Positions 37,979 to 48,584 of a stretch of DNA of 64,000 bases are shown piece after piece. The notes under the pieces were generated by a model. It ran no database searches and was not told the DNA's origin. It worked only from the letters and a program-made list of their open reading frames with translations. A program made the translations under genes and the position numbers. How positions within the stretch are numbered: the first letter of the stretch is position 1; each line of letters opens with the position of its first letter. The stretch is from Litorivicinus sp. (GTDB taxonomy: Bacteria; Pseudomonadota; Gammaproteobacteria; Pseudomonadales; Litorivicinaceae), in contig JAGYKJ010000002.1 in the NCBI GenBank assembly GCA_018401755.1, positions 116,722 to 180,721 of the forward strand. Reading direction: 5' to 3'.

Positions 37979-38817
37979 TGGTGCCCTGGATTCTTGTTGC
38001 GGCCTTAGCCGCTTTATCAGCTTGTACGTCGGTCACGACGGTGTTTGAAGACATTCGGCGAGAGGCTGAGGATGTGGTTGCTGACGTCCCTGTTCCTCTG
38101 CCTGATGGACCCCCCTTGATTGCGACTGTCGACGTCCAAGCGATTCCCGAGCCGGTCCCTGTCCGTGAGCCGATCGCGCGACGCGGAAACCCTGAGTCAT
38201 ATCAAATTGCCGGCGTGACGCATCGCGTCACACCCTACCGAGTTGGACAGATCGAGACTGGGGTCGGCTCATGGTATGGACGGAAGTTTCATGGACAGCT
38301 GACCTCCTCTGGAGAGCCGTACGACATGTTTCAACTGACCGCGGCCCATAAAACCATGCCCATTCCTGCGTGGGTGCGGGTGACAAATTTAGACAATCAA
38401 CGCTCAGTGATTCTTCGCGTCAATGACCGGGGCCCATTCGTCGGCGATCGAATCTTGGATCTCTCCTGGGCCGCTGCTGAACGTTTAGGCTACGCCTCAC
38501 AAGGGACAGCACCGTTGCAAATGGAAGTATTGGTCGTCCCGGAAGAGGATGCCACCTTGGTTGCCAGTCCGCTGGTCCCGCCGCGTCAAGCCATCTTGCA
38601 GGTCGCGGCGTTATCGGATCAGTCACGTGCAGATCAATTAGCATCGGAATTATCAAAGTTGATCGATTTGGCCATGGCTTCAGTGCGCGTCGAGCCAAAC
38701 GGCACAGGATTATTCCGAGTCCAGGTGTTGCCTGCGACCGATGAACGCATTATTCAATCTGTCGAGGCGCGTCTGATTGCGGAAGGATTCCAGCCGACCC
38801 GTTTGATCGCCCCATAA
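37978..38817 (+). CDS. rlpA: septal ring lipoprotein RlpA (lytic transglycosylase)
   Basis: Outer-membrane lipoprotein that cuts denuded glycan strands at division in Pseudomonas. The 279-residue protein has lipobox ALSAC near residue 16, a Pro-rich linker and a double-psi beta-barrel (about 95-180) with GVGSWYGRKFHGQLTSSGE and ILRVNDRGPF. A C-terminal SPOR domain (about 200-275) binds naked glycans. The start is ATG 37978 in a TGATG overlap, or GTG 37975. Confidence 0.94.
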   Translation: MVPWILVAALAALSACTSVTTVFEDIRREAEDVVADVPVPLPDGPPLIATVDVQAIPEPVPVREPIARRGNPESYQIAGVTHRVTPYRVGQIETGVGSWYGRKFHGQLTSSGEPYDMFQLTAAHKTMPIPAWVRVTNLDNQRSVILRVNDRGPFVGDRILDLSWAAAERLGYASQGTAPLQMEVLVVPEEDATLVASPLVPPRQAILQVAALSDQSRADQLASELSKLIDLAMASVRVEPNGTGLFRVQVLPATDERIIQSVEARLIAEGFQPTRLIAP

Positions 38818-38834
38818 CTGAAAAGGAGACTGCT

Positions 38835-40001
38835 GTGCGTTCGATCAGCTGGTGTGTTGCATGCATGATGTCGATATCGATGGCGGTGACGGCTGCGCCC
38901 TTGACCGCTGAGCTTGGCAACGGCCCCCCGATTCCTGCCCCTCCGGAGCTATCGGCCAGTGGGTATCTTCTGATGGACGCCACCAATGGCGAGATCTTGA
39001 TCGAGCACAATGCCGATCAGCCATTACCACCTGCTAGTCTGACTAAGATGATGACGGCCTATATTGTCGAGCGCGAAATTGCAGAGGGTCGAGCATCCAT
39101 GGACGACATGGTTCCGATCAGCGTGCGGGCTTGGAAAACGGGCGGTTCGCGGATGTTTGTCCGAGAAGGCACCTCAGTGCGCCTCGAGGATTTGCTCCGC
39201 GGCATTATCATTCAGTCAGGTAACGATGCCAGTGTTGCCGTCGCCGAATACATTGCAGGCTCAGAAGATGTGTTTGCTGACCTCATGACCCAAACAGCGC
39301 AGCAAATGGGGATGCAAAACACCCGCTTCCTCAATGCCACAGGGTTACCGGCAGAGGGACATTCCACAACGGCACGTGATTTGGCGATTCTGTCGCAGCG
39401 TAAAATTGCAGATTTCCCACAAAACTATGCGATGTACGCCGAGAAAAGTTTTGAATACAACGGCATCAAACAAGCCAACCGCAATACCTTGCTGTTCCGA
39501 GATCCGTCGGTCGATGGAATTAAAACAGGACACACCGAAGAGGCGGGCTATTGCCTTGTGGCCAGTGCTGAGCGTGATGGTCTTCGATTGATTTCTGTGG
39601 TGATGGGAACAGCCAGTGAGCGGGCGCGCGAACAAGAGACCACCAAACTGTTGCAATATGGCTTCCGATATTTCAGTGCGAAGACCCTCATGGAAGCAGG
39701 TGCGCCGCTGGAAAACTCGGCGCGTAAGGTGTGGTTTGGGACTGACGAGACGGTTGAGCTTGTGCCTGTCAATACGGTTTATATCACCCTGCCGATGGGT
39801 CGCGAGGGGAATCTCGAGGCTGTTTTAGATGCCCCAGTCAGTTTGGATGCACCACTTACCGAGGGTCAGGTTGTCGGGACGCTGTCGATTCAGTTGGGTG
39901 CGCGGACACTGGCAAAAACTGATGTGGCTGTTGCCCGAGCGGTGCCTGAAGGAGACCTCATGAAGTGGGCCATGGACACTGTCTTGAGATTATTTGAATG
40001 A
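38835..40001 (+). CDS. dacA: D-alanyl-D-alanine carboxypeptidase (PBP5/6 type)
   Basis: Periplasmic carboxypeptidase trimming pentapeptides. The 388-residue protein has a signal peptide ending VTAAP and the catalytic SLTK, SGN (IQSGNDAS) and KTG (DGIKTGHT) motifs. A C-terminal beta domain and an amphipathic membrane-anchoring helix (MKWAMDTVLRLFE) complete it. GTG start at 38835, eight bases after AAGGAG. Overlaps the next gene by ATGA. Confidence 0.96.
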   Translation: MRSISWCVACMMSISMAVTAAPLTAELGNGPPIPAPPELSASGYLLMDATNGEILIEHNADQPLPPASLTKMMTAYIVEREIAEGRASMDDMVPISVRAWKTGGSRMFVREGTSVRLEDLLRGIIIQSGNDASVAVAEYIAGSEDVFADLMTQTAQQMGMQNTRFLNATGLPAEGHSTTARDLAILSQRKIADFPQNYAMYAEKSFEYNGIKQANRNTLLFRDPSVDGIKTGHTEEAGYCLVASAERDGLRLISVVMGTASERAREQETTKLLQYGFRYFSAKTLMEAGAPLENSARKVWFGTDETVELVPVNTVYITLPMGREGNLEAVLDAPVSLDAPLTEGQVVGTLSIQLGARTLAKTDVAVARAVPEGDLMKWAMDTVLRLFE

Positions 40002-40837
40002 CCCTGTGTTGCCTGAATGGGGTCATCGGTCCGCTGGATGAGGCTCGGATCTCGCCAATGGATCGTGGGTTTCTGTTCGGTGACGGGGTCTACGAGGTAT
40101 TGGCACATGTGGATGGTGTCACCCGTGCCAGACAGTTGCACCAGGCGCGCTTAGCCCAGAGTTTGGCTCGAATTCAGCTGGAGTCCGCTATCTCGATTGA
40201 CGCGATTTTCGCAGATGTGGATCGGTTGCTTGCGGCCAGTGCACTGACCAGTGCCAAAATCTATCTGCAAGTGACCCGTGGTGCTGCTTCGGAGCGTGAT
40301 CATCGCTTCCCAGCGCAGATCACACCCACAATCTTCGTCATGGCGACGGCCTGGTCACCCACTGTGCTTGGGCCCCAAGCGATGATCATCGCACCGGATA
40401 TCCGTTGGCAGTGGAATGCGATTAAATCAACATCACTGTTGGCCAACGTGCTGATCCAGCAACAGGCGAGTGAGGCGGGGGCGGTGGATGCGCTGTTGCA
40501 TCGAGATGGATGGTTGACAGAGGCGTCCACCTCGAATGCCTTTGTGTTTCAAGATGGGGCATTGCTGACACCACCACTGTCCGATCGACTTCTCCCTGGG
40601 ATTACGCGTCACCTGGTCTTAGAGTTAGCGCGCAAGCACGGCTTGACGGTTCTTGAGACTGAGATTGCAATCGACCAGTTGCCCCAGGCTGATCTGGTGA
40701 TGATCACCAGTTCGACTCGTGGCTTGGTGCCGATTACACGACTATTGCCAGATCAGACCATTGGCCGTGGCGAAGTTCCCGCTGTCTTTGAGACCCTGCA
40801 AGCCGATTATCAACGTGTGTTGCACGCGCATCCTTGA
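39998..40837 (+). CDS. dat: class IV aminotransferase, probable D-amino-acid transaminase
   Basis: PLP enzyme of the branched-chain/D-amino-acid aminotransferase fold. In 279 residues: MDRGFLFGDGVYEVL, the internal YLQVTRGAASERDH (RG.xxR.H, typical of D-alanine transaminase), the PLP lysine in WNAIKSTSLLANVL and EASTSNAFV. It is ATGA-coupled to dacA. D-Ala transaminase makes D-Glu or D-Ala for murein, which fits the cluster. It is an addition relative to the Pseudomonas dacC-ybeD-lipB order. 4-amino-4-deoxychorismate lyase is less likely. Confidence 0.85.
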   Translation: MTLCCLNGVIGPLDEARISPMDRGFLFGDGVYEVLAHVDGVTRARQLHQARLAQSLARIQLESAISIDAIFADVDRLLAASALTSAKIYLQVTRGAASERDHRFPAQITPTIFVMATAWSPTVLGPQAMIIAPDIRWQWNAIKSTSLLANVLIQQQASEAGAVDALLHRDGWLTEASTSNAFVFQDGALLTPPLSDRLLPGITRHLVLELARKHGLTVLETEIAIDQLPQADLVMITSSTRGLVPITRLLPDQTIGRGEVPAVFETLQADYQRVLHAHP

Positions 40838-40847
40838 GGATCTGCCA

Positions 40848-41123
40848 ATGACTGAGCCCAGCGATCCCCCTAAAATAGAGTTTCCCTGCCCGGATTATCA
40901 TGTGTCGGTGGTCTGCGAAACTGCCGAAGGTTTTGTGGCGCGCGTCTGTGAGATCGTGACTGCACATGATCCTGCATTCAATACGGGGACAATCGTCGTT
41001 CAAGCCAGTCGCCAGGGGACCTATCAAAGCATTCGGTTTAAGATCTTGGCCACCTCTGAACAGCAGCTTAAGGATTTGCACACCGCCCTGACGGATACAG
41101 GGTTGGTGCGTATGGTGTTGTAG
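40848..41123 (+). CDS. ybeD: YbeD/DUF493 family protein
   Basis: Small ACT-like protein of 91 residues and no settled function, nearly always beside lipB. Visible: KIEFPCPDYHVSVVCETAEGF, a central alpha-beta fold and SIRFKILATSEQQLKDLHTAL. The start is ATG 40848 after GAGGA; the longer frame lies in dat. Its stop shares a base with the lipB GTG. Confidence 0.93.
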   Translation: MTEPSDPPKIEFPCPDYHVSVVCETAEGFVARVCEIVTAHDPAFNTGTIVVQASRQGTYQSIRFKILATSEQQLKDLHTALTDTGLVRMVL

Positions 41124-41755
41124 TGGAACGCCCGGTCCGTATCCAAGTCCGCGCTTTGGAACCCTATCAGACCACGTTAGACGCAATGCGTGGGGCGATT
41201 GCCAGCGTCCGTGAAGCAGGTATTGGCGAGCTGTGGTGGGTCCAGCATCCACCGGTATTTACGCAGGGCCAAGCCGGTCGTCCAGAACATGTGTTAGCGA
41301 CCGGAGCGATTCCTGTTGTCCAATCGGATCGGGGTGGACAGGTGACCTATCATGGCCCGGGCCAACAGATTCTGTATGTGTTGTTACCGATCGGGCCTTG
41401 GCAGATTGCAGTGCGTGGGTTGGTGGAAGCGTTAGAAGGCAGTGTCATTGATCTCTTGGCAGTGTATGGAGTGGAGGCTGCTGGTCGTCGAGATGCGCCT
41501 GGCGTCTATGTCCAGGATGCGAAGATTGCGAGTTTAGGGTTACGGGTTCGGCATGGTGTCAGTTACCACGGGATTGCGCTGAATGTGGCGATGGATTTGA
41601 GTCCCTTTCGCTGCATCCATCCCTGTGGCCAGGTGGGACTCGCGGTGACTCAGTGGACTGATCATGTCGGAGCTCCGGTGCAGTGGAACGCGTTGCGGGC
41701 CGGTTGGCTCGAGGCGCTGGTCAGGCGCTGTCAGCTGACTGTTCTGAGTGACTGA
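41123..41755 (+). CDS. lipB: octanoyl-[acyl-carrier-protein]:protein octanoyltransferase
   Basis: Transfers octanoyl groups to lipoyl domains. The 210-residue protein has WWVQHPPVFTQGQAG, SDRGGQVTYHGPGQ, the catalytic lysine in DAKIASLGLRVRHGVSYHGIALN and the acyl-cysteine segment CIHPCGQ. GTG start in a TAGTG overlap. lipA, the usual next gene, is not present; the strand changes to holA with a 25-base convergent overlap. Confidence 0.96.
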   Translation: MERPVRIQVRALEPYQTTLDAMRGAIASVREAGIGELWWVQHPPVFTQGQAGRPEHVLATGAIPVVQSDRGGQVTYHGPGQQILYVLLPIGPWQIAVRGLVEALEGSVIDLLAVYGVEAAGRRDAPGVYVQDAKIASLGLRVRHGVSYHGIALNVAMDLSPFRCIHPCGQVGLAVTQWTDHVGAPVQWNALRAGWLEALVRRCQLTVLSD

Positions 41756-42768
41756 CCGGCCAATCCAATCAACACATCTTTGACCATCGCCCAGGCAGGC
41801 TCAGACCGGGCTCCCTTGATCGTGCGATCAGTCTCTTGGCAGAGCGTGAGTAATTGCCGGAGTCGCGTCAATGACAGCCGATGCAGTGCCCCTTTCACCA
41901 ACCGCTCGCGCGATTTCCAGACGCGTTGTCCGGCGATGGCTTGTTGAGGCGAGTCGCCTTGGTCAATGCGATAACGGATTTGCAATAAAATATCGAGTTC
42001 GCGGACCATGGCAAACAGGACACTCATGGGTTCGCAGCCTTCGGCCTGAAGAATGTCAGCGATGCGTTCGACACCACTGAGGTCTCCATCGAGTGCGCGA
42101 TCAACCAGATCATAGACAGAGTATCGGGCGCTCTGGGTCGTCGCATCCAAGATCTGTTCGACATCCAAGATGTCACCCGCCAAGAGATCAGGCTGAATCA
42201 TTCTCAATCGCTCGATCAGTTGACCAACCGCGAGTAGGTTGCCTTCGGTATGCGCCACGGCGATGTTGATGGCATCCGGGGTCAAGTTGAGATGCTGATG
42301 GCTGAGTGTCGATTCCAGCCAACGCCGAAATTGATAACTGGGCACGCCCTGCGCGTCGATCACCACACCCTGTTGATCCAAGGCACTGAACCAGTCGCTT
42401 TTGTGTTCGCTGGCATCGAGTTTGGGTCCGGTAATGAGCAGACATTTATCCGGAGGTGGATTGCGGTGCCACTGCAACAGAATCTTGCGTGTGTCAGCAT
42501 CCAATCGTCCTTTGCTGAGACGGATCTCAACCAAGGCTTGATTCGAAAATAACGACAGGGCATCCATTTCTGTCGCAACACGTGCTGCGAAATCACTGTC
42601 ACTTTGGTCAATCACTGAGCGCTCATCAAATCCTTGGGTGCGCCCACAGCGCCGCCATTGATCTCCCAGCTTGACCTTGAAATAAGGTTCATCCCCGACG
42701 ATCACAGTGATGGGAGGGAGTCTCGATTCCCAATGGCGGCCATCAAACTCATGCGCTTTGATGGCCAT
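41731..42768 (-). CDS. holA: DNA polymerase III delta subunit
   Basis: Clamp-loader subunit that opens the beta ring. The 345-residue protein has the HolA fold: ITVIVGDEPYFKVKLGDQWRR, a divergent AAA-like domain with LLITGPKLDASEHKSDWF, and a C-terminal helical collar with WKSRERLVKGALHRLS. The start is ATG 42768, four bases after lptE; the longer frame lies in lptE. Standard leuS-lptE-holA order. Confidence 0.95.
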   Translation of the reverse strand: MAIKAHEFDGRHWESRLPPITVIVGDEPYFKVKLGDQWRRCGRTQGFDERSVIDQSDSDFAARVATEMDALSLFSNQALVEIRLSKGRLDADTRKILLQWHRNPPPDKCLLITGPKLDASEHKSDWFSALDQQGVVIDAQGVPSYQFRRWLESTLSHQHLNLTPDAINIAVAHTEGNLLAVGQLIERLRMIQPDLLAGDILDVEQILDATTQSARYSVYDLVDRALDGDLSGVERIADILQAEGCEPMSVLFAMVRELDILLQIRYRIDQGDSPQQAIAGQRVWKSRERLVKGALHRLSLTRLRQLLTLCQETDRTIKGARSEPAWAMVKDVLIGLAGQSLRTVS

Positions 42769-42772
42769 TGCG

Positions 42773-43294
42773 TTAGCGTCCCTGCCCTTGGCTGAGCCAC
42801 TGTCCATACCGCAGCGATAAGGAGGGGATTACCTGGGCGATGACATCTGTTAACAGCCGACTGCGGAGTGCTTGGATCCGCGCTGCTTCATTGGAGTTGT
42901 CTGTGGCGCCCTCCACATAAATAACCGAGGCTTGGACAGTGGTCTCCGGAATCCAAGGCGAACGATCGGGCCCATCGAGACGATAATCTAGGGTTGTGAC
43001 AAGTTCGATTTGGTCGACACTGACGCCACTGCGGACCACAGGTCCGAGCACACGCTGTGACTCCAGTAGTCCGCTGATCCGCAAGATGGGGGCATTGTCG
43101 GTGACTAGCGTGACTGATCGACTGGTCAGGTCGCGCGTCAGTGTGGCCGCCATGGATCCATAGGGATCATCAGTGACCAGCTGCAGCTCGGGTGGCAGTG
43201 TCACTGTGGTGGGATCACTGCCTCGAAGTCGAAAACCGCAGCCAGCGAGGGGAAGTGCAAGCATTGCACCGAACAGTTGACGACGATTCATCAT
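42773..43294 (-). CDS. lptE: LPS-assembly lipoprotein LptE
   Basis: Outer-membrane lipoprotein that plugs the LptD barrel in LPS export. The 173-residue protein has lipobox [10 protein letters not shown] near residue 19, the hallmark GCGFxLRG. Short beta strands and a C-terminal helix ([22 protein letters not shown]) follow. It overlaps the leuS stop by four bases. Confidence 0.94.
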   Translation of the reverse strand: MMNRRQLFGAMLALPLAGCGFRLRGSDPTTVTLPPELQLVTDDPYGSMAATLTRDLTSRSVTLVTDNAPILRISGLLESQRVLGPVVRSGVSVDQIELVTTLDYRLDGPDRSPWIPETTVQASVIYVEGATDNSNEAARIQALRSRLLTDVIAQVIPSLSLRYGQWLSQGQGR

Positions 43295-45753
43295 GCAGGT
43301 TTGACCACCAAGTTAACGAGTTTCTGTGGCACGAGAATGGTTTTCACTTCGGTCATTCCTTCTAAAAATTTGCGCACCTGTTGCTCTGCGCGGGCTTGCT
43401 TCAAGATCTCCACGTCTGTCGCCTCTGCAGCAACTTCAATACGGGCACGCAATTTCCCATTGACCTGTACGACCAGCATGTAGACATCTCGCGTCAGTGC
43501 CGCTGTATCAACAGTTGGCCAAGCGATGGCATGTAATGGCGTTGACTGCCCCAAAGCTTGCCACAAATGCGTCGAAAGGTGTGGGGTGATCGGCGAGAGA
43601 AGGACCACGACTCGGTCGATTGCTTGGCGGTAGACGGCTTGGTCCATGGCACTTTCTGGGGTAAATCGCTGTAACTGGTTTACAAGCTCCATGACTGCAG
43701 CGATAGCGGTATTGAAGTGATACCGACGACCGATGTCGTCGCTGACCTTGGCAATGGTTTCATGCAGTTTTCGGTACAGATCACGAGCCTCGGGGGAGAG
43801 GTCTGCGACCGTGAAGGGAACGTCTGTGTACCGCTGATTCACGGCATCCGCGACTAAGCTATAGACCCGTTTCAGGAAACGGTGCGCTCCAGCCACACCC
43901 TCATCGGACCATTCCAAGGATTGTTCAGGAGGTGCAGCAAACATGGTAAATAACCGCACCGTATCGGCACCATAGAGATCAATCAGCGCTTGTGGATCCA
44001 CGGTATTGCCCTTGGACTTGGACATTTTTGAGCCGTCTTTGAGCACCATGCCTTGGGTCAGGAGCTTTTTGAACGGCTCATCACTGGTGAGGAGTCCAAG
44101 ATCACGCAAGACCTTGTGGAAAAAGCGCGCATACAGCAGATGCAAAATGGCATGCTCAATACCGCCAATGTAGAGATCGACTGGAAGCCAATAATTGGCG
44201 TGGCGATCGAGCATGGCGTCTTGACTGAATGCACTGGCAAACCGGGCGTAGTACCAACTGGACTCCATGAAGGTATCAAAGGTATCGGTTTCGCGTTGCG
44301 CGGGTCGCTGAGTCTCTGGATCTATTGTCTGAACAAAGTCATGGCGCCGCACCAATGGACTGCCTTGACCATCAACCACCACATCCTCAGGGAGTACCAC
44401 AGGCAGCGCATGATCACCGACTGGCTTGATGCCTTCATCGGTATAGATGACAGGGATGGGGCATCCCCAATAGCGCTGCCGACCAATCCCCCAATCGCGC
44501 AGTCGATAGTTGGTCGTGACCCGACCAATGCCGAGGGCTTCCAGGCGCGCTGCAACCGCATCAAAGGCAGCCGCGAAGGGTAGGCCGTCGAACTCGCCAG
44601 ATGCGATGGTCATTCCGGTCTTCTCGGTCCAGGCAGCTTGCCCGATGTCGTAGGTTGGGTCCTCGCCTTGGGGGGCGATCACAGCCCGAATCGGAAGTCC
44701 ATATTGTGTCGCAAATTCCCAGTCTCGTTGATCATGGGCTGGCACAGCCATGACCGCGCCTGAGCCATATTCCATCAACACGAAATTGGCGATCCAAATG
44801 GGTAGCTCTTCACCGGTGAGGGGATGGATCACCGACTCGCCGGTCGCCATCCCCAACTTCGGGGCCTGGGCTAAATCGGCTTCTGCTACTTTGATCCGCG
44901 TGCAGTCGGCAATGAATGCGGCAAGCTCTGGGCGCGATTCGGCTGCTTTGGTGGCGATCGGATGGGTGGGTGCGATGGCGACGTAGGTAATCCCCATGAT
45001 GGTATCGGGGCGCGTGGTATAGACCTCCAAGCGCTCAGTGTGGCCTGGGCGTGCAAAGGAAAACTCCACACCTTGGGAACGACCAATCCAATTGCGCTGC
45101 ATGGTTTTGACCTGTTCAGGCCAGTCCACAGTGTCCAAATCGTCGAGCAGTTGGTCTGCGTAATCGGTAATGCGGATAAACCATTGCTCGATTTCGCGCT
45201 GCTCGACCAAGGCACCGGAACGCCATCCGCGTCCATCAATGACTTGCTCGTTTGCAAGGACGGTTTGATCGACGGGATCCCAGTTCACTCGGGCTTTTTT
45301 CCGATAGGCGAGACCGCGCTCGAGCATGCGGGTGAATAGCCATTGCTCCCAACGATAGTAATCCGGGGTGCAGGTGGCGAGCTCACGATTCCAGTCATAG
45401 CCAAAGCCTAACTGCTTCAGCTGGCCTCGCATGTGTGCAATGTTGTCGTAGGTCCAAGCGGCAGGGGGTACTTGGTTTTTGATTGCGGCGTTCTCCGCAG
45501 GCATGCCAAACGCGTCCCAACCCATGGGTTGCAACACGTTGTACCCGTTCATCGTCAGATAGCGACTGATCACATCCCCGATGGTGTAGTTTCGGACATG
45601 GCCCATGTGTAATTTCCCAGAGGGGTAGGGGAACATGCACAGGCAGTAGAATTTTGGTTTGGCAGGATCCTCGGAGCGGCTGAATACGCCTTCCGCATCC
45701 CATGCGGCTTGCACCTTTGATTCGATAACGGATGGTTGGTAATCGCGCTCCAT
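43291..45753 (-). CDS. leuS: leucyl-tRNA synthetase
   Basis: Charges tRNA(Leu). The 820-residue class I enzyme has [20 protein letters not shown] (HIGH), a CP1 editing domain with [14 protein letters not shown] and [17 protein letters not shown], and [12 protein letters not shown]. Normal length is close to E. coli (860). A 62-base gap separates it from lnt upstream. Confidence 0.98.
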   Translation of the reverse strand: MERDYQPSVIESKVQAAWDAEGVFSRSEDPAKPKFYCLCMFPYPSGKLHMGHVRNYTIGDVISRYLTMNGYNVLQPMGWDAFGMPAENAAIKNQVPPAAWTYDNIAHMRGQLKQLGFGYDWNRELATCTPDYYRWEQWLFTRMLERGLAYRKKARVNWDPVDQTVLANEQVIDGRGWRSGALVEQREIEQWFIRITDYADQLLDDLDTVDWPEQVKTMQRNWIGRSQGVEFSFARPGHTERLEVYTTRPDTIMGITYVAIAPTHPIATKAAESRPELAAFIADCTRIKVAEADLAQAPKLGMATGESVIHPLTGEELPIWIANFVLMEYGSGAVMAVPAHDQRDWEFATQYGLPIRAVIAPQGEDPTYDIGQAAWTEKTGMTIASGEFDGLPFAAAFDAVAARLEALGIGRVTTNYRLRDWGIGRQRYWGCPIPVIYTDEGIKPVGDHALPVVLPEDVVVDGQGSPLVRRHDFVQTIDPETQRPAQRETDTFDTFMESSWYYARFASAFSQDAMLDRHANYWLPVDLYIGGIEHAILHLLYARFFHKVLRDLGLLTSDEPFKKLLTQGMVLKDGSKMSKSKGNTVDPQALIDLYGADTVRLFTMFAAPPEQSLEWSDEGVAGAHRFLKRVYSLVADAVNQRYTDVPFTVADLSPEARDLYRKLHETIAKVSDDIGRRYHFNTAIAAVMELVNQLQRFTPESAMDQAVYRQAIDRVVVLLSPITPHLSTHLWQALGQSTPLHAIAWPTVDTAALTRDVYMLVVQVNGKLRARIEVAAEATDVEILKQARAEQQVRKFLEGMTEVKTILVPQKLVNLVVKPA

Positions 45754-45815
45754 GATGCGCCGAGTTCCTCGTAAAAGCGCTAAGGATAGCCGCTCGATCG
45801 GCTTAGGGGAAAGGA

Positions 45816-47276
45816 TCAGTCTGAATCGATCTGCTTTTGACCCGAAATCTGTCGGGTGAGGGTGAGAAATACGACCAACAGAATCACCAAGGGTGCCTCG
45901 CCGGCACGACCGTAAAAAGACTCACCACTGTGGGGAGTGGTGGTGGTGGTAAGGACCGCTTGGGTGAATCGTGGCAGTTGGTCAATGACCCGGCCTTGTG
46001 CATCGATACTTGCTGTTAGGCCGTCATTGGTTGCCCGGATGACTGGCTTACCGAGTTCGGCCGCTCGGATGCGTGCGATTTCTAAATGCTGATCTGGGCC
46101 GATCGATGCGCCGAACCAGGTGTCATTACTGATTGTGACGATGACCTCTGCATCACGACTCAGCGAACGTGCCAGGCCACTATATGCGATCTCGTAACAA
46201 ATCAATGGTGCAAGCGCAATCCCTCGGAACTGAAATAACCCTTGCTCTGGGCCCGGAACAATCACCGACATAGGGAGATCAAAAAATGCAATCAGACCGC
46301 GCAGCAGCGATTCCAACGGCACATATTCGCCAAATGGAACCAGTCGCGATTTGTCATAGGTTCCAGACGCTGCGCCGACTCCAATAAAGCGATTTGTGTA
46401 TCGTCCGTCATACTCACCCAAGACCCCTGTCAAAAGCCCTTGATCGTGCGTTTGGAGTGTTGTGGTGATGCCAGATAGAAGCGTTCCTGCCTCGGCTTCC
46501 GTCATGGGAAGGGCCGTTTCAGGCCAAACGATCAAGGCCACATCTGTCGGAAGCCCTAGCCGGAGATGATCAGCGATGATCCGCGGTTGTGCCCGCGCAG
46601 TCCATTTCTCCGCTTGGGCGATCATGGGTTGCCAGAGTGCGATGGATAGGGTGTCGCCAGGAGTTGTTTGGGCTGGAGGTAACAGCAGACCTGAGCCGAG
46701 AAGCCCGCCGGCCATCACCAGCCAACGGTGTTGCTGCAGGCTTATCACTACCAGCGCCGCAGTGGTCGCCATCAAGGCTGAGACCCCATAGGTTCCAATC
46801 CAAGGGAGCCATCCTGCCCATGGACTATCGAGTGCGGAGTGACCCAATAACAGCCAAGGAAACCCGGTCAGGATCCAACTGCGGAGCGCTTCGAGAGTGC
46901 ACCACAACGTGGCCCACAGCGCGACCCGGCCAATCAAGTGCGGCCAGTGATGTTGCCAGCGTGCAAAGCCCATTCCAACGAGCCCTGGAAAAAGCGCCAA
47001 ACCGCCCGCGAATAGGCCAGTTAATGTGCCCCCGAGCAGTGGTGAAGCTCCACCATGGACCGTCATGGAGACATACACCCAACTGACTCCAACCCCAAAT
47101 TGGCCCAAGCCAAACCACCAGCCGAGCCAAAACCCGGGGCGCCAATTGAGTAAGGCAAACAGCACTGCCAGGCTCACGAGTGGCATAACCCAGAGCGAAA
47201 ACGGCGCAAAGCCCAGTGGAAAGAGGGCGCCCGCACCAAGTGCGAGCGCGCGGGCGCTAGAGTGACCGATCCGCAT
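45816..47276 (-). CDS. lnt: apolipoprotein N-acyltransferase
   Basis: Adds the third acyl chain to lipoproteins in the inner membrane. The 486-residue protein has about six N-terminal membrane helices and a nitrilase-fold periplasmic domain carrying the catalytic triad: Glu in VWPETALP, Lys in [14 protein letters not shown], Cys in LICYEIAY. The start is ATG 47276 ([11 protein letters not shown]), 20 bases inside corC. A long open frame upstream inside corC is spurious. Confidence 0.95.
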   Translation of the reverse strand: MRIGHSSARALALGAGALFPLGFAPFSLWVMPLVSLAVLFALLNWRPGFWLGWWFGLGQFGVGVSWVYVSMTVHGGASPLLGGTLTGLFAGGLALFPGLVGMGFARWQHHWPHLIGRVALWATLWCTLEALRSWILTGFPWLLLGHSALDSPWAGWLPWIGTYGVSALMATTAALVVISLQQHRWLVMAGGLLGSGLLLPPAQTTPGDTLSIALWQPMIAQAEKWTARAQPRIIADHLRLGLPTDVALIVWPETALPMTEAEAGTLLSGITTTLQTHDQGLLTGVLGEYDGRYTNRFIGVGAASGTYDKSRLVPFGEYVPLESLLRGLIAFFDLPMSVIVPGPEQGLFQFRGIALAPLICYEIAYSGLARSLSRDAEVIVTISNDTWFGASIGPDQHLEIARIRAAELGKPVIRATNDGLTASIDAQGRVIDQLPRFTQAVLTTTTTPHSGESFYGRAGEAPLVILLVVFLTLTRQISGQKQIDSD

Positions 47277-48114
47277 TGGGTGGTCTGACCTCCAGTAGCC
47301 GAATACGTCGATTGTCGGCATTGAGGACAGTGAAGACCAGCCCGTCAATGGTGACGGTCTCACCACGGGTGGGTAGATGGCCAAAGGCGTGGGTGACCAA
47401 GCCGCCAATGGTATCGAACTCTTCGTCGGAGAATTGGGTGCTAAAGCTGTCATTGAAATCACTGATCTCGGTGATCGCTTTCACAAGGCTCGAGCCATCC
47501 TTCTGGAGGCGGATGGTGGAGTCTTCTTCATGATCGTGTTCGTCCTCAATCTCGCCGACGATCTGTTCGAGAACATCTTCAATTGTCACCAGGCCTGCGA
47601 CTTCGCCGTACTCGTCGATCACCACAGCCATGTGCGCGCGATTGTCGCGGAATTCTTTCAACAATTGATCCAACCGCTTGCTCTCAGGCACCCGACGGGC
47701 CGGGCGAACCACTTCCTTGATATTAAATCGATCAAGGTTGGACTCGAGAACGTACGGCAGCAGATCTTTGGCCAGCAAAATACCCACCACTTCGCTGGTC
47801 TGATCACCGAGGACGGGAAAACGGGAGTGGGCGGATTCGATCACCCGGGGTAGAAAGGATTCAGGGTGCTCGTCCACCCGAATAGCAGTCATTTGTGCCC
47901 GCGGAATCATGACCTCGCGGACCTGCATGTCGCTGACAGCCAAAGCGCCTTCCATGATGGTGAGGGTTTCTTGGTTGAATAGGCCACGATCTTTCGCTTC
48001 ACGTAACTCACGGATGAGCTCCGTTTTGGTTTCAAAATCACCAGTGATGGCACTGGCTAGACGATCGAACCAGGATCGTGGCTCCTGGTTCTCGGGACTT
48101 CGTCCGTCGTTCAT
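47257..48114 (-). CDS. corC: CorC/HlyC family CBS-domain transporter-associated protein
   Basis: Cytosolic magnesium/cobalt efflux-associated protein. The 285 residues hold an N-terminal segment, paired CBS domains (about 70-190; [66 protein letters not shown]) and a C-terminal CorC_HlyC domain (about 205-280). No membrane domain, as in E. coli YbeX. Four-base overlap with ybeY. Confidence 0.95.
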   Translation of the reverse strand: MNDGRSPENQEPRSWFDRLASAITGDFETKTELIRELREAKDRGLFNQETLTIMEGALAVSDMQVREVMIPRAQMTAIRVDEHPESFLPRVIESAHSRFPVLGDQTSEVVGILLAKDLLPYVLESNLDRFNIKEVVRPARRVPESKRLDQLLKEFRDNRAHMAVVIDEYGEVAGLVTIEDVLEQIVGEIEDEHDHEEDSTIRLQKDGSSLVKAITEISDFNDSFSTQFSDEEFDTIGGLVTHAFGHLPTRGETVTIDGLVFTVLNADNRRIRLLEVRPPNADRSL

Positions 48115-48584
48115 GTGGATGCGTCTTCCTCGCTAAGGTAGGGATTAGCATAGCCGAGTTTTTCGAGAATGCCGATCTCCAGTGTTTCCATTTCCAATGC
48201 ATCCTCCTCGGTCTCGTGATCATAGCCATGCAGGTGCAAGAGCCCGTGGATGGTTAAGTGTGCCAAATGCGCAGTCTCTGTCTTTCCTTGGTCACGTGCC
48301 TCGGCCTTTACGACAGGCAGGCAGATCACCAAGTCCCCCAAGAGTGGGACATCCAGTGGCAGGTCATGGTCAGCAGGGAATGACAAGACGTTGGTCGGCG
48401 CGGATTTTCCCCGATAGGCTTCATTCAAGGCATAACTTTCTGGGGCATCGACGAGACGGATGGTGATCTCGCAAGGGGATGCGAGGCCCAAATGCTGTCG
48501 GGTGGCGTCGGCCCACTGACCCCAAGGCACTGTGTCACAAGCCGTGACATTGATGGCGTTCTGAAAATCAACCTGTGCTGTCAT
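48111..48584 (-). CDS. ybeY: endoribonuclease YbeY
   Basis: Metal-dependent endoribonuclease in 16S rRNA 3' maturation and ribosome quality control. In about 157 residues: [32 protein letters not shown] and the zinc motif [16 protein letters not shown]. The start is taken as ATG 48584 (MTAQVDFQN); ATG 48596 is also possible. It overlaps phoH by 17 bases. Confidence 0.95.
   Translation of the reverse strand: MTAQVDFQNAINVTACDTVPWGQWADATRQHLGLASPCEITIRLVDAPESYALNEAYRGKSAPTNVLSFPADHDLPLDVPLLGDLVICLPVVKAEARDQGKTETAHLAHLTIHGLLHLHGYDHETEEDALEMETLEIGILEKLGYANPYLSEEDAST

Noticed and set aside
47277..47462. Long N-terminal extension of Lnt
   Set aside because: It overlaps corC in another frame, has no ribosome site and is absent from the family; the start at 47276 fits.
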